A stretch of 64,000 nt of DNA from Acanthamoeba lenticulata (lineage: Eukaryota > Discosea > Longamoebia > Acanthamoebidae), in contig NAVB01000487.1 of assembly GCA_002179805.1 (NCBI GenBank), positions 44,324 through 108,323 of the forward strand, written 5' to 3'. This document shows, in pieces, positions 31,917-45,298 of this stretch. A program made the translations under genes and the position numbers. The notes under the pieces were generated by a model. The model was given only the letters and a program-made list of their open reading frames with translations, was not told the DNA's origin and ran no database searches. Within the stretch, counting starts at the first letter, position 1. The number at the start of each line of letters is the position of its first letter.

Positions 31917-33613
31917 ATGGGTCCTTGCACTGGGGAGAGGGGCTCACTGCATCTGAAGACTCTCGCCATCTTGAGCCTCTTATGTGTCCTTGGTTGCACC
32001 GTTTCTGGCCAGAAACTGAGTACGTTGCAGCATCACCCAACCTGCCGACCGGTCTAGGGCAAAGAACTTGCTAACGCTTGAAACACGTGTGCAGAAATGT
32101 TCAATGTAGACCCTAGTGGTGTACGTGTTGTGGGTGTTTCTGCCGGTGGCGCGATGGTATGACCACACCCCTTCCTCTTTTCCCGGTTGTCTCACTTTCT
32201 TCTTGGGTACAGGCCGTCCAGATGCACGTGGCCCATTCGGCCACCATTCAGGGTGCTGGTGTCATCGCTGGCGCACCCTACTGGTGTACGTCCAAGATGC
32301 CCTGCCTGGCTTGATGGCAACATGCACAGCATAACACGCTCGCAACGTTACAGGCGCGATGGACAACGTTCTTCTGGCAACTTCAGCATGCATGAGCGTG
32401 CCTGATCTCATCGACCTCAATTTGCTTTGGTGCGATTCTCCGCCCAAGAAGGCGTACTGTGGGAATCGTTTGCTGACGTTATCAACACGCCAGGGCTGGT
32501 GCCAACTACGCTTACGGCGTTGGATCAATTGATGACCTCAAGAACCTTCAGAACTCGCGCGTGTGGCTCTACTCGGGCAAGAAGGACTCTGTCGTCGCTA
32601 CTGGTACTCTCAACTCACACCTCTCTCAGAGGCACTGCCTCACTGTTGCCCAACTCCAGGCGTGGTGAAAAAGGCCAAGATGTTCTACGAGTATTACATC
32701 TCCGACGAGTCGCAAGTGACCCTCGTTACCAACATCTCCTCCGAGCATGCCTGGATCACGGACACGTAGTGTCGCGCCTCATGTGGGAAATTGTCAAATG
32801 CGAGCGCAGGCTGACGAGCCGCAAATGCAAACAGATACGGTAATGCGTGCGGTGTCCTGAACTCTCCGTTCATCAGCAACTGCAAATACGACGCGTCGGG
32901 CGCCATGCTCCACCATCTCTACCCCACCGCCTCGTTCAAGCCCCGCGCGGCCACCTTCAACCCACTCAACGTGCGACTTTTACCATCAGCCTTTCCTCCA
33001 ATTCTATCAGGACCTTACTTGTCCGTCACTGTGCGCACACAGCTATTTGCATTTAGCCAAGCCGAGTACACATCACTCTCGCCTGCTAGTTTGTCAATGG
33101 GCAAAGTGGGCTGGACATACGTGCCGACGTCGTGTCAGCAGGGCTCGCGTACGCAAAAACCCCCAACCCTCTTGTTTCACCAAAGACACAAGGAATGCAG
33201 CTGACTGCTCCGAAACTAGGCTGTAAGCTGGTGGTGGCCTTCCACGGCTGCGAAATGGACATTCCGGCGATCCAGGACGCGTTCTACGCTCACTCGGGCC
33301 TCAACCAGTGGGCTGAAGCAAACAACGTACGCGGGATCTTGACCCAAGCCAGCGCACTCTGCAACTCACTTTTGGTGGCGTAGATCATTGTACTCTACCC
33401 GCAAGCGATTGCCTCGTCTCTTTTGCCCTACAACCCGCAAGCTTGTTGGGACTGGTGCGTTATTGCTGTCCACCCTCTATGATGGCCACTTCTTCGTGGT
33501 ATTTGACCCAAACACCATGCAGGTGGGGCTACACCGGCCCGGCGTATGCTTCCAAGCTTGGCCCACAAGTCGCCTCCATCAAGAGGATGATCGACGCTAT
33601 CCTCGGAGCCTGA
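31917..33613 (+). CDS. Secreted poly(3-hydroxybutyrate) depolymerase-like esterase
   Basis: ATG 31917 leads to a signal peptide (LKTLAILSLLCVLGCTVSG). The mature part has the lipase box in VRVVGVSAGGAM, then AVQMHVAHSATIQGAGVIAG and SVPDLIDL. 'LQNSRVWLYSGKKDSVV' carries a candidate Asp and SSEHAWITD a candidate His. Then come ACGVLNSPFISNCKYDASGA and, near the C-terminus, the oxyanion segment KLVVAFHGCEMDIPAIQDAF with GLNQWAEANNIIVLYPQA. Order Ser-Asp-His followed by FHGC fits the circularly permuted alpha/beta-hydrolase PHB depolymerases of fungal type. It would break down the storage polyester of prey bacteria, outside the cell or in phagosomes. About nine exons; ends RMIDAILGA-TGA. Cysteines are many, as in secreted enzymes. 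Confidence 0.8.
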
Positions 33614-33677
33614 ACCAACAGGTTCTCTGGCGTTCTTTCGCGGAAAGGTCTCCACGAGAAAAAAATGTTAAATCGTA

Positions 33678-33683
33678 AATAAA
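33678..33683 (+). terminator. Likely polyadenylation signal of the depolymerase-like gene
   Basis: AATAAA is 65 bases after the stop codon. The rest of the 281-bp gap up to 33894 shows nothing recognisable. Confidence 0.5.
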
Positions 33684-33894
33684 CAAATTTTGGTATTAAA
33701 TTTTTTCTCTGCACTGCGCGCCCAACCGCGAGATTGCTTCTTGCTTCTCGCTCTCAGAGATAAACAGCGGTGCGAGTAACGCCATTCGCATCGCATCACT
33801 GGCATCAACCCAAATAAGGAGGGTCCTCCGTCCAAGAGCATTTGTGGCCGAAGAAGGAGGATACATAGTTGCCCCATAATCCAAGCTTAGCTCG

Positions 33895-36800
33895 ATGGCT
33901 GCGCCAAAGCAAGAAGGGGCACCGAAGCTCGATGACGTCAAGAAAGAGTGCCGAGCGCTTGAGGTTGGCCTCAAAAATGGTACTCTCTTTAATGCTGGTG
34001 CCTCTAGGCGGGCAGCCGTTACCTGTAATCATCATATTTACCTGATACCAATTTATTTGATCGCAGAGGCCAACCCTGCCGAGCATTTAGAGCGTATTGA
34101 GGGGGTGTTGCGCGCCATCATGAACAACGAGTTTGGCCCCCCTGAAAATGTGGAATACTTTCTGCGCACAATGCTTCCCAAATTCGTGCTCCTTCTGCTG
34201 AAGCGAGGGTACGCCCACTTAAGTGCTTGCACTGTTCAACGACTACTACGACTTGTGCGGACTGGGTAATTGATCGAATGATTGATTCCTGCAATCGCTG
34301 GCAACAGTGATCTGGCTGAGGGAGTGGCCACGAGGGTCAACCGCTTCTTCCAGACCGCGGTCATCGAGTTTACGCTCAAGTGTGTAGAGACCGACACCTA
34401 CATTCAGGAGCTTATGCAGACCCTTTGTCGTGTCTTTACCGTCACGCAGAAGCCCTTCTACTCACGCTACATCGCCAAGGGTGCCGAGGTACCTTCGTGA
34501 ACCCAAATTTTGCATCTCAAATTGGGAAGATGACAATTGTAACGCATCTGGGGACTCATCTCTGGTTGTGCATCATAACCAGGAAACAATGACCGACTCA
34601 GAGGACGAGAGCGATGAGTCTGATGAAGAAGAGACAGAGTCGTTCGTCAACAAGAAGGTACCTCTACACTTCGCACCTAGCGCGTCTCTTGGCATCAACG
34701 GAGACTCACCAACTCAACAATCAACACAGAGCATGAGCTGGGAGCCCTCGTTCTTCACGGCCAACATCACCTTCTTTGGCAAGAAGGATGGCTTCAACTT
34801 GTTCGTCTCCAAGCTGACTGACGAGAAGTGCAAGCTCGATCCCAACGCTATCAAGTGGCTTTTGAAGCCCATCGTCAAGGTGCTCGAGTACTTGCCCCTG
34901 CGGTTGGTGCGCAAGATCGTCTTGCAGCTACGCAACGTCGTCTTTTCGCGTCTGCTTGAGATGAGCGATGAGGGTGCGTCCCCTTTGCCCGCTGTTCTTG
35001 CAAGGCGATTGTCGCCGTGCCTGACGTTGTGCATCCTGGCCGCCGCGCGGCGATCCAGAGCTGAAGGGCGTCAACCGCAAGGTGCTGGCCGACATCAGCG
35101 CGAGCATGGAGGCCCTGCTCCGGGTCGTGGCGCCGAAGGACACCACGCAGGTGGTGGACAAATTCGAGTTGGCGATCGCCTACAAGATGTTCATGTCGCC
35201 CTACTTGGAGAAGCGACTGACGGGTTTGACCGACATCAAGCGATACGTCGACCTCGTCCTGCGGAAGGAGGACTATCAGCACCGCATGCGGCAGGCTGAT
35301 CGCGCCCCGCAGGGCCACCTCCCGGCAGCCATCAACGTCTGGATCGACTCCAAGTACGCGTGCGCTTTAGCTTTTCTTTTTTTTAATGGCCTGGCCTGAT
35401 CCTTGCGAACGCAAACTTGGGTGACATCAGGCAAATGGTGGAGTGGCTCAACAACCAAAAGATCATGGAGCAGATCTATGTACATTCTATCCACCAGGAG
35501 CTGCTGAAGAGGGCTGTCGATATCGCCAAGTTCTTCGCCGTACAGAACCAGATCCAGAACCATCACATCGACCTCATGTGGAGCGCTACCATCGTACATT
35601 CTTTTTCTTTTTCTTTTTCTTCGTTTTCTTCAACGACGCAGTTCGTAACCATCTCCATTTCCCTGTAAACAGGGCAAGCACGAGTCCATCTGCCACATCA
35701 TCTACAACAGCTTGGCCGACTTGGGTGCTGTCCTCCCGCTCGAGGCGGTGGAGTACTTGTTCCAGAAGATCAAGACGATCCCGTACGCCAACTACGACAC
35801 GCACATGTTCACCCTCATCCAGTCCATCTCCGTCCGCGGCATCAACCTCTGCTACAACTTGCCAGTTCGTCCCCTCCCGCCTCTTTCTGGGCTCTTGCTG
35901 CCCCGCTCGGAGGCTAATCACACGGGATTCTTTATTATTATTTATTATTTTTTTTCTTCCGCGTGTGGCGGACGAGCGCAGGAGGCCGAGAAGCGGTGGT
36001 ACGGCATCGACCTCTGGTGGGAGATCATCCAGGATGAGACCGACGTGCCAGCGGCCACCGCGGCCGAGGCCTTCCGGCTCCTGGAGACCTTCCTCACGTG
36101 GCCTCTCTGCCACGAGCTCCGGCCCAAGTTCATCGGCCTCTGCGTCCAGAACCTCAAGGAGGGCAAGTCGGTTCCGTTCTCCCTCAAGCTCGTCCAGAAG
36201 TTGATCGGTACGCGCTTGGGCTGCTTGCGCTTCTGCCCCTGGAAGACTCATCTCGCTTACGCTTTATTTATTTCCGCAGACTCGTACCCGCCGAAGAAGG
36301 ACAAGGGCCTGGAGACGCAGGCGCACATGATCGAGCTGCTGGAGATGAACAGCGGGCTGATGGCGACCTTCTTCGAAGACCTGCTGCGGTTCAAGACCAA
36401 GGCCAAGGAGGCCGCGACGCGGGTGCAGGCTGAGGCCACCGGGGGCGCCAGCGTGGATCTCAACCAGCAGGTGCTGGTGGGCAAGCAGGCCTACATCGTC
36501 CAGGTCAAGGACCGGCTCGACTTCCTCGAGTACATCCTGTCGCACTCGCCGCTGGTCCTGCAGACGCCGCAGGTCGACGCCTTCTGGTCGTCGATCATCG
36601 TCGACGCCCTCACGCTCGAGGAGCGCGATCACGGCTTCATGTGGGTGCAGAACGTGCGCAATAGCCAGCAGTTCCATCCGATCACGGACGAGTTGACGCA
36701 GTACATCTTCGAGCAAAAGGTCCCGCTGATGGACTTTGCTGCGCTGACTCAAAAGGGCTTCCACTTCTTCGAGTATTTCTTCCGCTACGTCAACTGGTTC

Positions 36801-39800
36801 CTCAAGCGGTTCGACCAGGAGCCCCAGACCGGCGTCTTCCGCGTGCTCAACGCCGACCTCGTCGGACTCGACAACGCCTGGCGCGCTGCGATCGAGCCCA
36901 CTGACGACGGCGTCGCCATGCAGGCCATCGAGTTCCTCAACAAGCTCCATAAGAACGTGCGTTCATTTAAATTACTTATTTCATATCATTTTTTATTTTT
37001 TGTTTGCTCATCTTTGTTTACACTTGGGCAGACCTCGGCCGAGCTTTTGCCCAAGTTGGGTGAACTGCGAGAGCGGCATGTGGCGAAAGCCATGAGCTTT
37101 ATCGCCGACGCCTGCACCAAGGCGACCGCGAACCCGCAGGATGCTGCTGCGCAGCAGCGCATCGTGCGCTGTCTGACCGTGCTCAAGGCCTTTGTTCACG
37201 AGGTCGAAGGCGGAAGTGGCAGCAAGTACGCACCTTCTTCAATTCTCCTCTCGTCTTAAAGCAACACTCACGCCTTAAAAAAAAGCCTAAAAAAACACAA
37301 TAATTTCGTGCAGGCACGGAATGCAGAAGGGCAAGCTGATCCGCATTTCGGTCCAGATCATCTCCGGCCCCAAGTTTGACATCGAGGTCTACAGCTCGGA
37401 CACGGTGGCGACGCTACGCCAGAAGGTGGGCGAGGTCATCAAGAGGGACCCGTCGCTGCTGCGCGTCATCACGGCGGGCAAGGAGCTTCAGAACGACAAC
37501 GAGACCCTCCAGAACGCGCGCATCAACGACGGCAACGCCATCCACGTGATGCAGCGCATCGTGAGGCCCGGCATGCCGGCGCCCGTCCCCAAGTCCAAGC
37601 CCGAGGAAGCCGACAAGCGCGTGCTGCCCAGCACCATCCTCTCCAAGCAGCAGTACTTTGACCAGGTCTTCCAGCTCCTTGCCCTCGGCGGCAACAGCGC
37701 TCCGCTGGTACATCCCTCAGTCCCGTTTTTATCATTATTATATATATATTTATATATATTTGAAAAAATGTACTCGATATTGACGGCAACGCGTTGGAAA
37801 CAGGCGTGGGAACACTTGATGATGCTGCCCACCAACCAGAAGATGCTGACCGCGCTGGCTGACATCCGCACGGCTGAAGGTGAGCTCAACTGGGAGGACT
37901 TGCTCCCGCGTTCGTCGACCTTCAACCTCCTCTATACGCTCCAGATCGTGCAGGCGCTCATGCAGCCCACCGACGATTCACCCGTACGTGAACTCCTCTT
38001 CGCCTCGAATGGCAAAATAATAACAAGAAATTGACCAAAACAAAACAAAACAAAAAACACAAACAGGAAAAGAACGCGGAGAAGGTGGAGTGGTGCAACC
38101 AGTTCCTGGCCCGTGGTGGCGTCAACTACCTCGTCAACACGCTGCTCACGTATGACTTCTTCGATCCGTCCCGGGGCAGCAAGCGCAAGGTCTGCCTCTC
38201 GCTTCTGCTCAAGATCATCAACTTCTTCACCGTCGGTACGGCTAGGAGAGCGCCCTCTGCCTTTCCTGTCGGAATAAGCGCTAAAAACAATCATTCGTGC
38301 GTTATCAGAACTCCACACGGTGAACGACGGCATGGAGACGGTCAGCCGGCTGCGTGGCGGCGTGCTCCTCAACTGCGCTGACGGCAAGCAGCTGGTGGCG
38401 CGAGTCATGGAGATCAGCATGCGGGCCGCCACCGACGTCGAGAAGCGTGAGCCAGTCCTCAACCCGCTCTCCACGCCCCCAGAAATCGTACGTTCCATTT
38501 TTTCAATGTTTATTTTTTAAACAATATTCTAAGTTGTTTGCACGGTGCTGACGGGGGCTACAGGATGAGGTCGAGATCGTGAACCAGGCCATGTCGATGC
38601 TGCTGGCGTGCTGCATGTCGTCGGTTGACCTGCTGCAGGCCTTCTTGGAAAACCCGACCATGGACGCCTGGCTGACTGCCATCCTGCTCGGCAGCCCGGA
38701 GCCCAAGATTCGGGAGAAGACCATCTCCACGCTTTACAAGCTGAGCACCATTGTCACCGACGAGTACGCGCTTTTCCCGATTTGAAGTTGTTTTAATTTT
38801 TAATTTTAATTTGAATTAATCACGTTTTCTTTTTTGCTCTGCAGTTTCTTGGCAGGTAGCGGCGTGCAGGTGGCCCCGCAGCCCTTCTTCCTGGCCAAGC
38901 TGCTGGCCATGCTGCGGACGATCGACCACAAGCAACCCAACGCTGCCCAGTACTTTGATCTGCTCAACCGCCTTCTGCAGATGTCGGCGCGCGTCAACCC
39001 GTCTCAGTTCTCGGAGCTGTTGGACTACCTCGTCAGCCTCCTCAAGGAGCATCTCTCGATTGAGGTACCTCCCCTCGGCTTATCGTAATATTTTGAATTC
39101 TCCATTACTCAAAACACGTGATTTACTGAAATAATAAAAACATAATAAAAACATCACAGCTGCGAAACAGTGACACAGTGGACTACGTGCTGTACGGGAT
39201 CATGAGCCTCCTCAAGACGCTGGTCAGTTCCGACGTCGAGTTCAAGAACAAGGCGGGCGCGCAGCACATGGGCGGGCTGGTGCACGAGTTGTTCCACCGA
39301 TGCCTGTTCAACATTCCGACGATGGAGCGGCACGGGCCCGACGCGCCGCCCGAGTGCAAGACGTCGGCCACGCGCAACTGCGCCTTCCGGCTGCTGACCG
39401 AGCTGGCCGACGCGTCGCCGGAGAACTTTGCGGCGCTGACGGAGCTGCTGGTGCAGCAGCACCACGACGGCGATAAGCGCAGCCTGTGGAAGTACCAGCC
39501 CACGGCCTACGAGAAGGCCTCGTGCGGCTACGTGGGCCTCAAGAACCTGGGCGCCACGTGCTACATGAACTCGCTCCTGCAGCAGTTCTTCATGATCCCC
39601 GGCTTGCGGTGGGGCCTGCTCGAGGTCCCCGACTCGGAGGCCAACAAGGAGGAGAGCCTCCTGTGGCAGCTCCAGATGATCTTTGGCTACCTCCAGGAGA
39701 GCGAGAAGAAGTACTACGACACCCGGCCCTTCTGCGGTGCCTGCAAGGACTGGGAGGACCAGGGCCAGCCCATGAACGTCGGCCAGCAGCAGGACGTCGA

Positions 39801-42800
39801 CGAGTTCATGAACAAGCTCCTCGACAAGCTCGAGAACATCCTCAAGAAGACCCAAGAGGACAAGCTCCTGCGCCAGTTCTTCGGAGGCACGCTGTCGAAC
39901 CAGATCATTTCGAAGGAGTGCACGCACTCGTCGGAGCGGGAGGAGAACTTCATGGCGCTGGTGCTGGACATCAAGAACAAGAAGAGCATCTCCGAGAGCT
40001 TGGACCTCTACGTGGAGGGCGACATGCTCGAGGGCGACAACAAGTACCACTGCACCGAGTGCAACGGCAAGGTCGACGCCCTGAAGCGCTGCTGCATCAA
40101 GACCCTGCCGGACAACCTCATGGTCCACCTCAAGCGATTCGAGTTTGACTTTGAGGTCATGAAGCGCATCAAGCTCAACGACTCCTACCAGTTCCCGATG
40201 GTCCTCGACATGGAGCCCTACACCCGCGAGGGCCTCGCCCGCAAGGAGGGCCGCACACGTACGTCATCCGCCACCTTAAACATTGAGAGCTTATTTTTTG
40301 TTTTTTTTTCAACAATTCTCACCACCACAACGCCACCAGTGGACGATCTGCCGCAGCGTGACGAATCGTACTACAAGTACGAGCTGGCGGGCATTCTGGT
40401 GCACACGGGCACGGCCGACTACGGCCACTACTACTCGTTCATTCGCGAGCGCCTGCCCAAGACGCCGGGCGAGGGCGTCAAGTGGTTCCAGTTCAACGAC
40501 ACGCTCGTGGAGCCCTTTGACCCGGAAGAGATCCCCAAGACCTGCTTCGGCGGCACCGACACCGTGACCGAGTGGGACGAGGTGGCGGGCAAGCACGTGC
40601 CCAAGTGGCGCCCCAAGACCTACAACGCCTACATGCTCTTCTACCAGCGCGTGCAGCCCGTCCACCCGCCGCGCGTGCTCGATGAGCGCCAGGCCTCGGA
40701 GCTCGTGCCCCGGCCCATCTACGACGAGATCTGGGACGAGAACATGGCCTTCTTCCAGGACAAGAACATCTTTGACCCGGACTACTTTGACTTCCTCTGG
40801 TCCGTCGTCAAGCTCGACAAGTCTGCTCCCGTCACTGGTACTTAAGCCCAACAGCCCTCGTGGAGCCAAGAATCCGCATTCCTCACATTCCTGTGCCTAC
40901 TTTGTTCAGATCCGCTTCTGTCTCCGGACATGACGCACCCGACGATGCGCGCGATCGAGCTCGGCACACGGTTCATCGTCGAGACCTTGGCCCACGCCAA
41001 GGAAAAGGGCAGCCTGTCCACCTACGTCACCTACCTCAAGACTCTGTTCACCCGCCACGTCCCGGCCAGCCGGGTCCGTTTTTTTATTAATTTATTCTTG
41101 CTTATTTTATTTGTTTTTGTATTATATTTGATCAGATTTTTCTGGTATTTGTGGCATGCAACTGACGCGGTGATGACCCTGCCACAAACAGTGGCTGTTG
41201 GAGAAGCTCGAGGCCGACATGACGTGGGTCGAGCAGCTGCTACTCGTGTGCCCCGGGCCCGAGGCGCGCGAGCCTTTTGCCGCGCTGCTCGTGCACGCGC
41301 TGGCCCTCCTGGCTCCGGCCGAGCGCGTCAAGTACAACGAGGAGGAGGCCGTTGAGTCGAGCCGCATGAAGGTCGACGAGGAGTCGGACGACGACGAGTC
41401 GGATGACGATGATGAGCACCTTCGCCCCACTTCGCTCGTCGTTCGGTTCCTTCACAGCTACCTGTGCCTGGTGCGCTACTCTCTTCATGAAGACGATGAA
41501 GTTCATGATGATGATGATGAAGTCGATGCTCACGTCGGAGGCGGGCGCAATGCAGCTGGACGGGATGCAAAAGTACTGGAAGACGTTCGACCACTACTTC
41601 ATGGTCCTGCGGGACTTTGCGCTGATCGGCGACGAGGAGCGGCGGCTCCTCCTGTCCAAGCACGTGCCGGCCATCCTCATCGACTTTTACCTCGGCGAGG
41701 AATCCCCGCTGGCCAAGGTGCGTTTCCCCCAAAGCCCTGTGCGGCCCAAGCGGCCCAATCATGTCTCTGGGGACTAAGCGGGGCGCGCCAAACGCAGACC
41801 AAGAAGAAGAAGCGGGTCAAGATGGGCGAGAAGAAGAACCCGCCGCGCCTGGACTACCTCGTCGGGATGCTCTCGGTCCTGGTCCGGAGCTGCGCGACGG
41901 ACGCGCCCGCCGACCTGGGCCGCCCGCCGTCGCACCTGCCCAACAGCGAGCTCCTCCACCTGCCCGAGGAGGACAAGGAGCTCATCTACTCCACCGCGCT
42001 CCTTAAGGTGCCGCTCCAGCAAGGCCTCCCCCCCTCCCTAGCCACGGCTGGCTTACGTTAACAACAACAACAACGACAACACAACAGAAAGTGTTGGCGG
42101 ACGGGATCAACCCGCAGGCGATGGCCGAGATCGTGGTGCACCTGTCGTGGGAGAACGAGGAGATGTCGCGGAAGGTGATCAAGGAGATCTGCACGGGGAT
42201 CAACGTGGTGGACTTTGACCGGTTCAAGCCCTACTTTGAGGTGCTCACGAGCGTGCTGGCGCTGCAGGACTCGCTCCACCAGAAGCGGATCGAGTACGCC
42301 ATGAGCGAGTTCATGCGCGTGATCATGTCCAACCTCAAGTTCAAGATCGCCACGCGGGACGCCATCCGGTACCTGGCCGACGTGGCGCCGACCAACGCGT
42401 CGCTGCGGACGTGGCTCTACGAGCACAAGCACAACTGGGTGGAGACGTGGCTCATCGTCAACCCGAGCGAGCAGGTGCGCGACGCGGCCATGCACCTGAT
42501 CCAGGTCCTCGTCCCGGGCGCGGCCGTGGTGACCGACCAGAAGGGCGAGCGCATCGGCGTGCGCATGCCCGAGCGGCTCGACGACTCGCCCGCCGACGCG
42601 CGCGTCCTGCACGACCTGTTCCGGCACCTGCTCTCGCTCCTGCCGGCCGCGCGCCGCAACATCAAGGGCGACGCGAGCCTCACGACGGGCAAGGCGCCCG
42701 AGGACTTCCCGCTGGCCTACTGGAAGCTCACGCAGTACTTTGACCTGCTCAAGTGGTGCGTGCGCGGGCCGGCCGAGAAGCTGATCTTTGCCGAGTTCTT

Positions 42801-44961
42801 CGACGACTTTGCCAACGTGTACATCCAGCTGGACAAGGCCCGCACCGAGTGCGACGAAAACAAGCGGCGGCTGATGAGCTTCTGGCTCAAGGTCTCCACC
42901 GATTGCGACAAAAACGTGCGCCTCATCACCGAGTGCCCGCAGATGCACACGCCCATGTTCGACTTCTTTGCCTCGCTCAACGCCAAGGAGAAGGTCGTCG
43001 TCTTCAACGAGGAGTCCCTCTGCGACTTCTACAACCTCATGCACCTCTGCTGCGTGTGCGACGCCAACTTCCTCGAGAAGTGGGCCTTCCACCAGAACCT
43101 CGACTGGGCCGTCAAGAACGCCTACCTCCTCTCCCCGGCCTACCCGCGCACCTCGGACGCCATCTTCCCGACCCTCCGCCTCATCTCCGACGTCTCGGCC
43201 GACTACCGCCAGCGCAACCTGCCCACCGTCCTCAAGGCCTCCAAGCTGCCCCAGAACAGCCGCAACATCCTCCGCTACCTCGACGTCCTCGTCAAGTCCC
43301 CCGACGACACCATCTCCTTCATCCACAAAAAGGTTCCTTTCCCCACTTTTTGTTTGTTTTTTAATTATTATTTTTATTATTATTTTTATTATTATTATTT
43401 ATTGTGGAAATTTTGTAATTTGAAATGAATTGAAACTGACGGTGGCGCGTATAGGGATTGGACCAGCTCAGCAAATACCTGCTGGCCCGGTTCAGCCCCG
43501 TGGGCAAGGACGTCGAGCCCGCGCCCCGCGATGTACGTGTGGCCTCCCCTCGTCCGTTCTTGTCCCTCTTCACCCTCCGGCCTGGCTGATCTCACAACGC
43601 ACACGTTTTTCTTGTTGGTTGGCGCCTCCACACAGGAGCTCGAGTGCACGCTGCGCCTGCTCACCAAGGCGACGGACTTCATGATCAGCGACCGCAGCGA
43701 GAAGTTTGAGCGCGCCATCGAGAAGGTGGTCAAGGGCTGGGAGGGCAAGGTTTGGATCGACCCACCAATTTCCCAAGTGCGATGCTGATGCTGATGATGA
43801 TGGTGCTAACTCGTGTGCTTCCTTAACGGCATGTACACGGTGCAGGCGGCGATCCTGAACGCGCTGCTGTCCATCATGGAGCAGTACGGCTGGGCCGAGG
43901 ACCCGCTCGTCCTCGACTGCTACAAGCTCGTCAAGCGCCTCTGCGGGCTGGACAAGGAGAGGACGCTGCTGGAGCAGACGATTGACACGCTCTGCCTCGA
44001 GCTCGAGAACATCTTTGAGCCCGACCCAGCCGCCCGCGCCACCGTCACGGGCGTCGCAGCGGGCGCTGGCGGCAAGCCGGTGGTCGGGCGGTCCTTCTTT
44101 GGGTTCGTGCAGTCGGTCTGCACGCTGGCCTTCCAGTGCTTCAAGGACGAGCAGAACACGCAGCGGGCCAAGAACACCTGCTCCGTCGCCCTCTCGCTGG
44201 CCCTCGAGGGCGCCGCCCACCTCCCTCCGTCTCGCCCCACGACGCCGCTCCGCTCCAGCAACGGCGCCGCTGCCTCGGCGGCCGAGCCGCCGGCCTCAGA
44301 AGGCAGCAGCACGACGATCGTGGGCCTGCTCCAGCGCATCTGGGACAGCAAGACGCCCATGGCGGCGCTGCTCCAGAGCCACAGCGCGCTGCCCGAGTAC
44401 GTGGCCAAGCTGCTGGGCAAGGACACCGAGCTGCTCGACGCCCACGACGACGTCCTGGCCTTTGTCAAGACGGCCTTTGCCGGCGTCGTGCCGCGGATCG
44501 ACGGTCGGGCGCTGGTCGACGGGGCCAAGCTCAAGCTCGCGACCCTCCTCGACGGCCTCAATACGGCGCTCGCCGCCGACGCGCCCACGCGGGCCGCGTC
44601 CGTCGCCTCGGCTTCGACCTCGCTCGTCCATGTTCGTCCCCGCCTCCCACATGTTGATGATGATGATGATGACGATGCTGATGTTGATGATGTTGATGAC
44701 GACCAGGAGCTGAAGGCGCTCAGCGTGTTGACCTTTGCGGCGCCGGACCTGCGCGGGGTGGTGTTGGGCGACGAGGAGCTCCGCCGCCTCGTGGGCCAGA
44801 TCGCGCAGCTCTACGGCGAGGCGCCGCCCGCCCAGGGTGGCGAGGGCAGCGCCGCCCAGACCGCGGCCTTGCTGGCGTCGCTCGTCCCGCCGACAATGCA
44901 CGAGCAGACGCGGGCCCTCCTCCGCCCGTTCGTGGCCGAGCTCGGCGCGCAGCGCAGCTGA
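33895..44961 (+). CDS. Giant ubiquitin C-terminal hydrolase of the USP34/USP24/USP9X type
   Basis: Cysteine protease that removes ubiquitin from proteins. ATG 33895 starts MAAPKQEGAPKLDDVKKECR. Helical ARM/HEAT-like sequence fills the first half. A ubiquitin-like domain lies at about 37320-37560 (LIRISVQIISGPKFDIEVYS ... INDGNAIHVMQR). The USP catalytic domain spans about 39520-40650: Cys box GYVGLKNLGATCYMNSLLQQ, QQQDVDEFMNKLLDKLE, zinc-ribbon-like CTECNGKVDALKRCC, LKRFEFDFEVM, and the His box TADYGHYYSFIRERL with FNDTLVEPFD. All catalytic residues look intact. The C-terminal third (40920-44961) is again helical with acidic inserts and ends FVAELGAQRS-TGA. There are more than 20 exons and roughly 3,000 residues, in the size range of this group. 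USP34 is the closest match I can recall, but I cannot separate it from USP24 or USP9X. Confidence 0.88.
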
Positions 44962-45055
44962 GCCTTGTGAGTCTCTCGTTCTGTTTGGCGAATGTCTTTG
45001 CGGACTTGCCGTTCTCTGCTTTCTTCGTGTTCTTTCTTGGTGTTTCTCTCGTTTA

Positions 45056-45061
45056 AATAAA
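45056..45061 (+). terminator. Likely polyadenylation signal of the USP gene
   Basis: AATAAA is about 95 bases after the stop. The 337-bp gap 44962-45298 between the convergent USP and GH5 genes otherwise holds only a TTCCCGCCAAAA string (about 45216-45227) and no gene. Confidence 0.5.
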
Positions 45062-45298
45062 ATAAAAATCAACTAAAATGACCAGCTTTGGTTTGTCCTC
45101 CTCGCGCTCGTCTCCAAGACGGTCCAGTTCTAGCCACCTAAATTACAAGTCATGAGCAGATAAAACGTCCATTGTCACTCCGCTGTCGCCCCTGAAAAAG
45201 GTGGAACGAGAAGCTTCCCGCCAAAACCACTTCGGGGAAAACAAAGTACATTGAAGGAGCACAAGCGCTCGATGGGGAGATACGCCATCACCCCCTCC

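Noticed and set aside
42058..43326. 422-residue minus-strand ORF
   Set aside because: Antisense shadow of the USP gene caused by GC-rich third positions; no domain character.
45216..45227. TTCCCGCCAAAA as a second E2F site
   Set aside because: It lies between two convergent 3' ends, not in a promoter, so it is probably chance.
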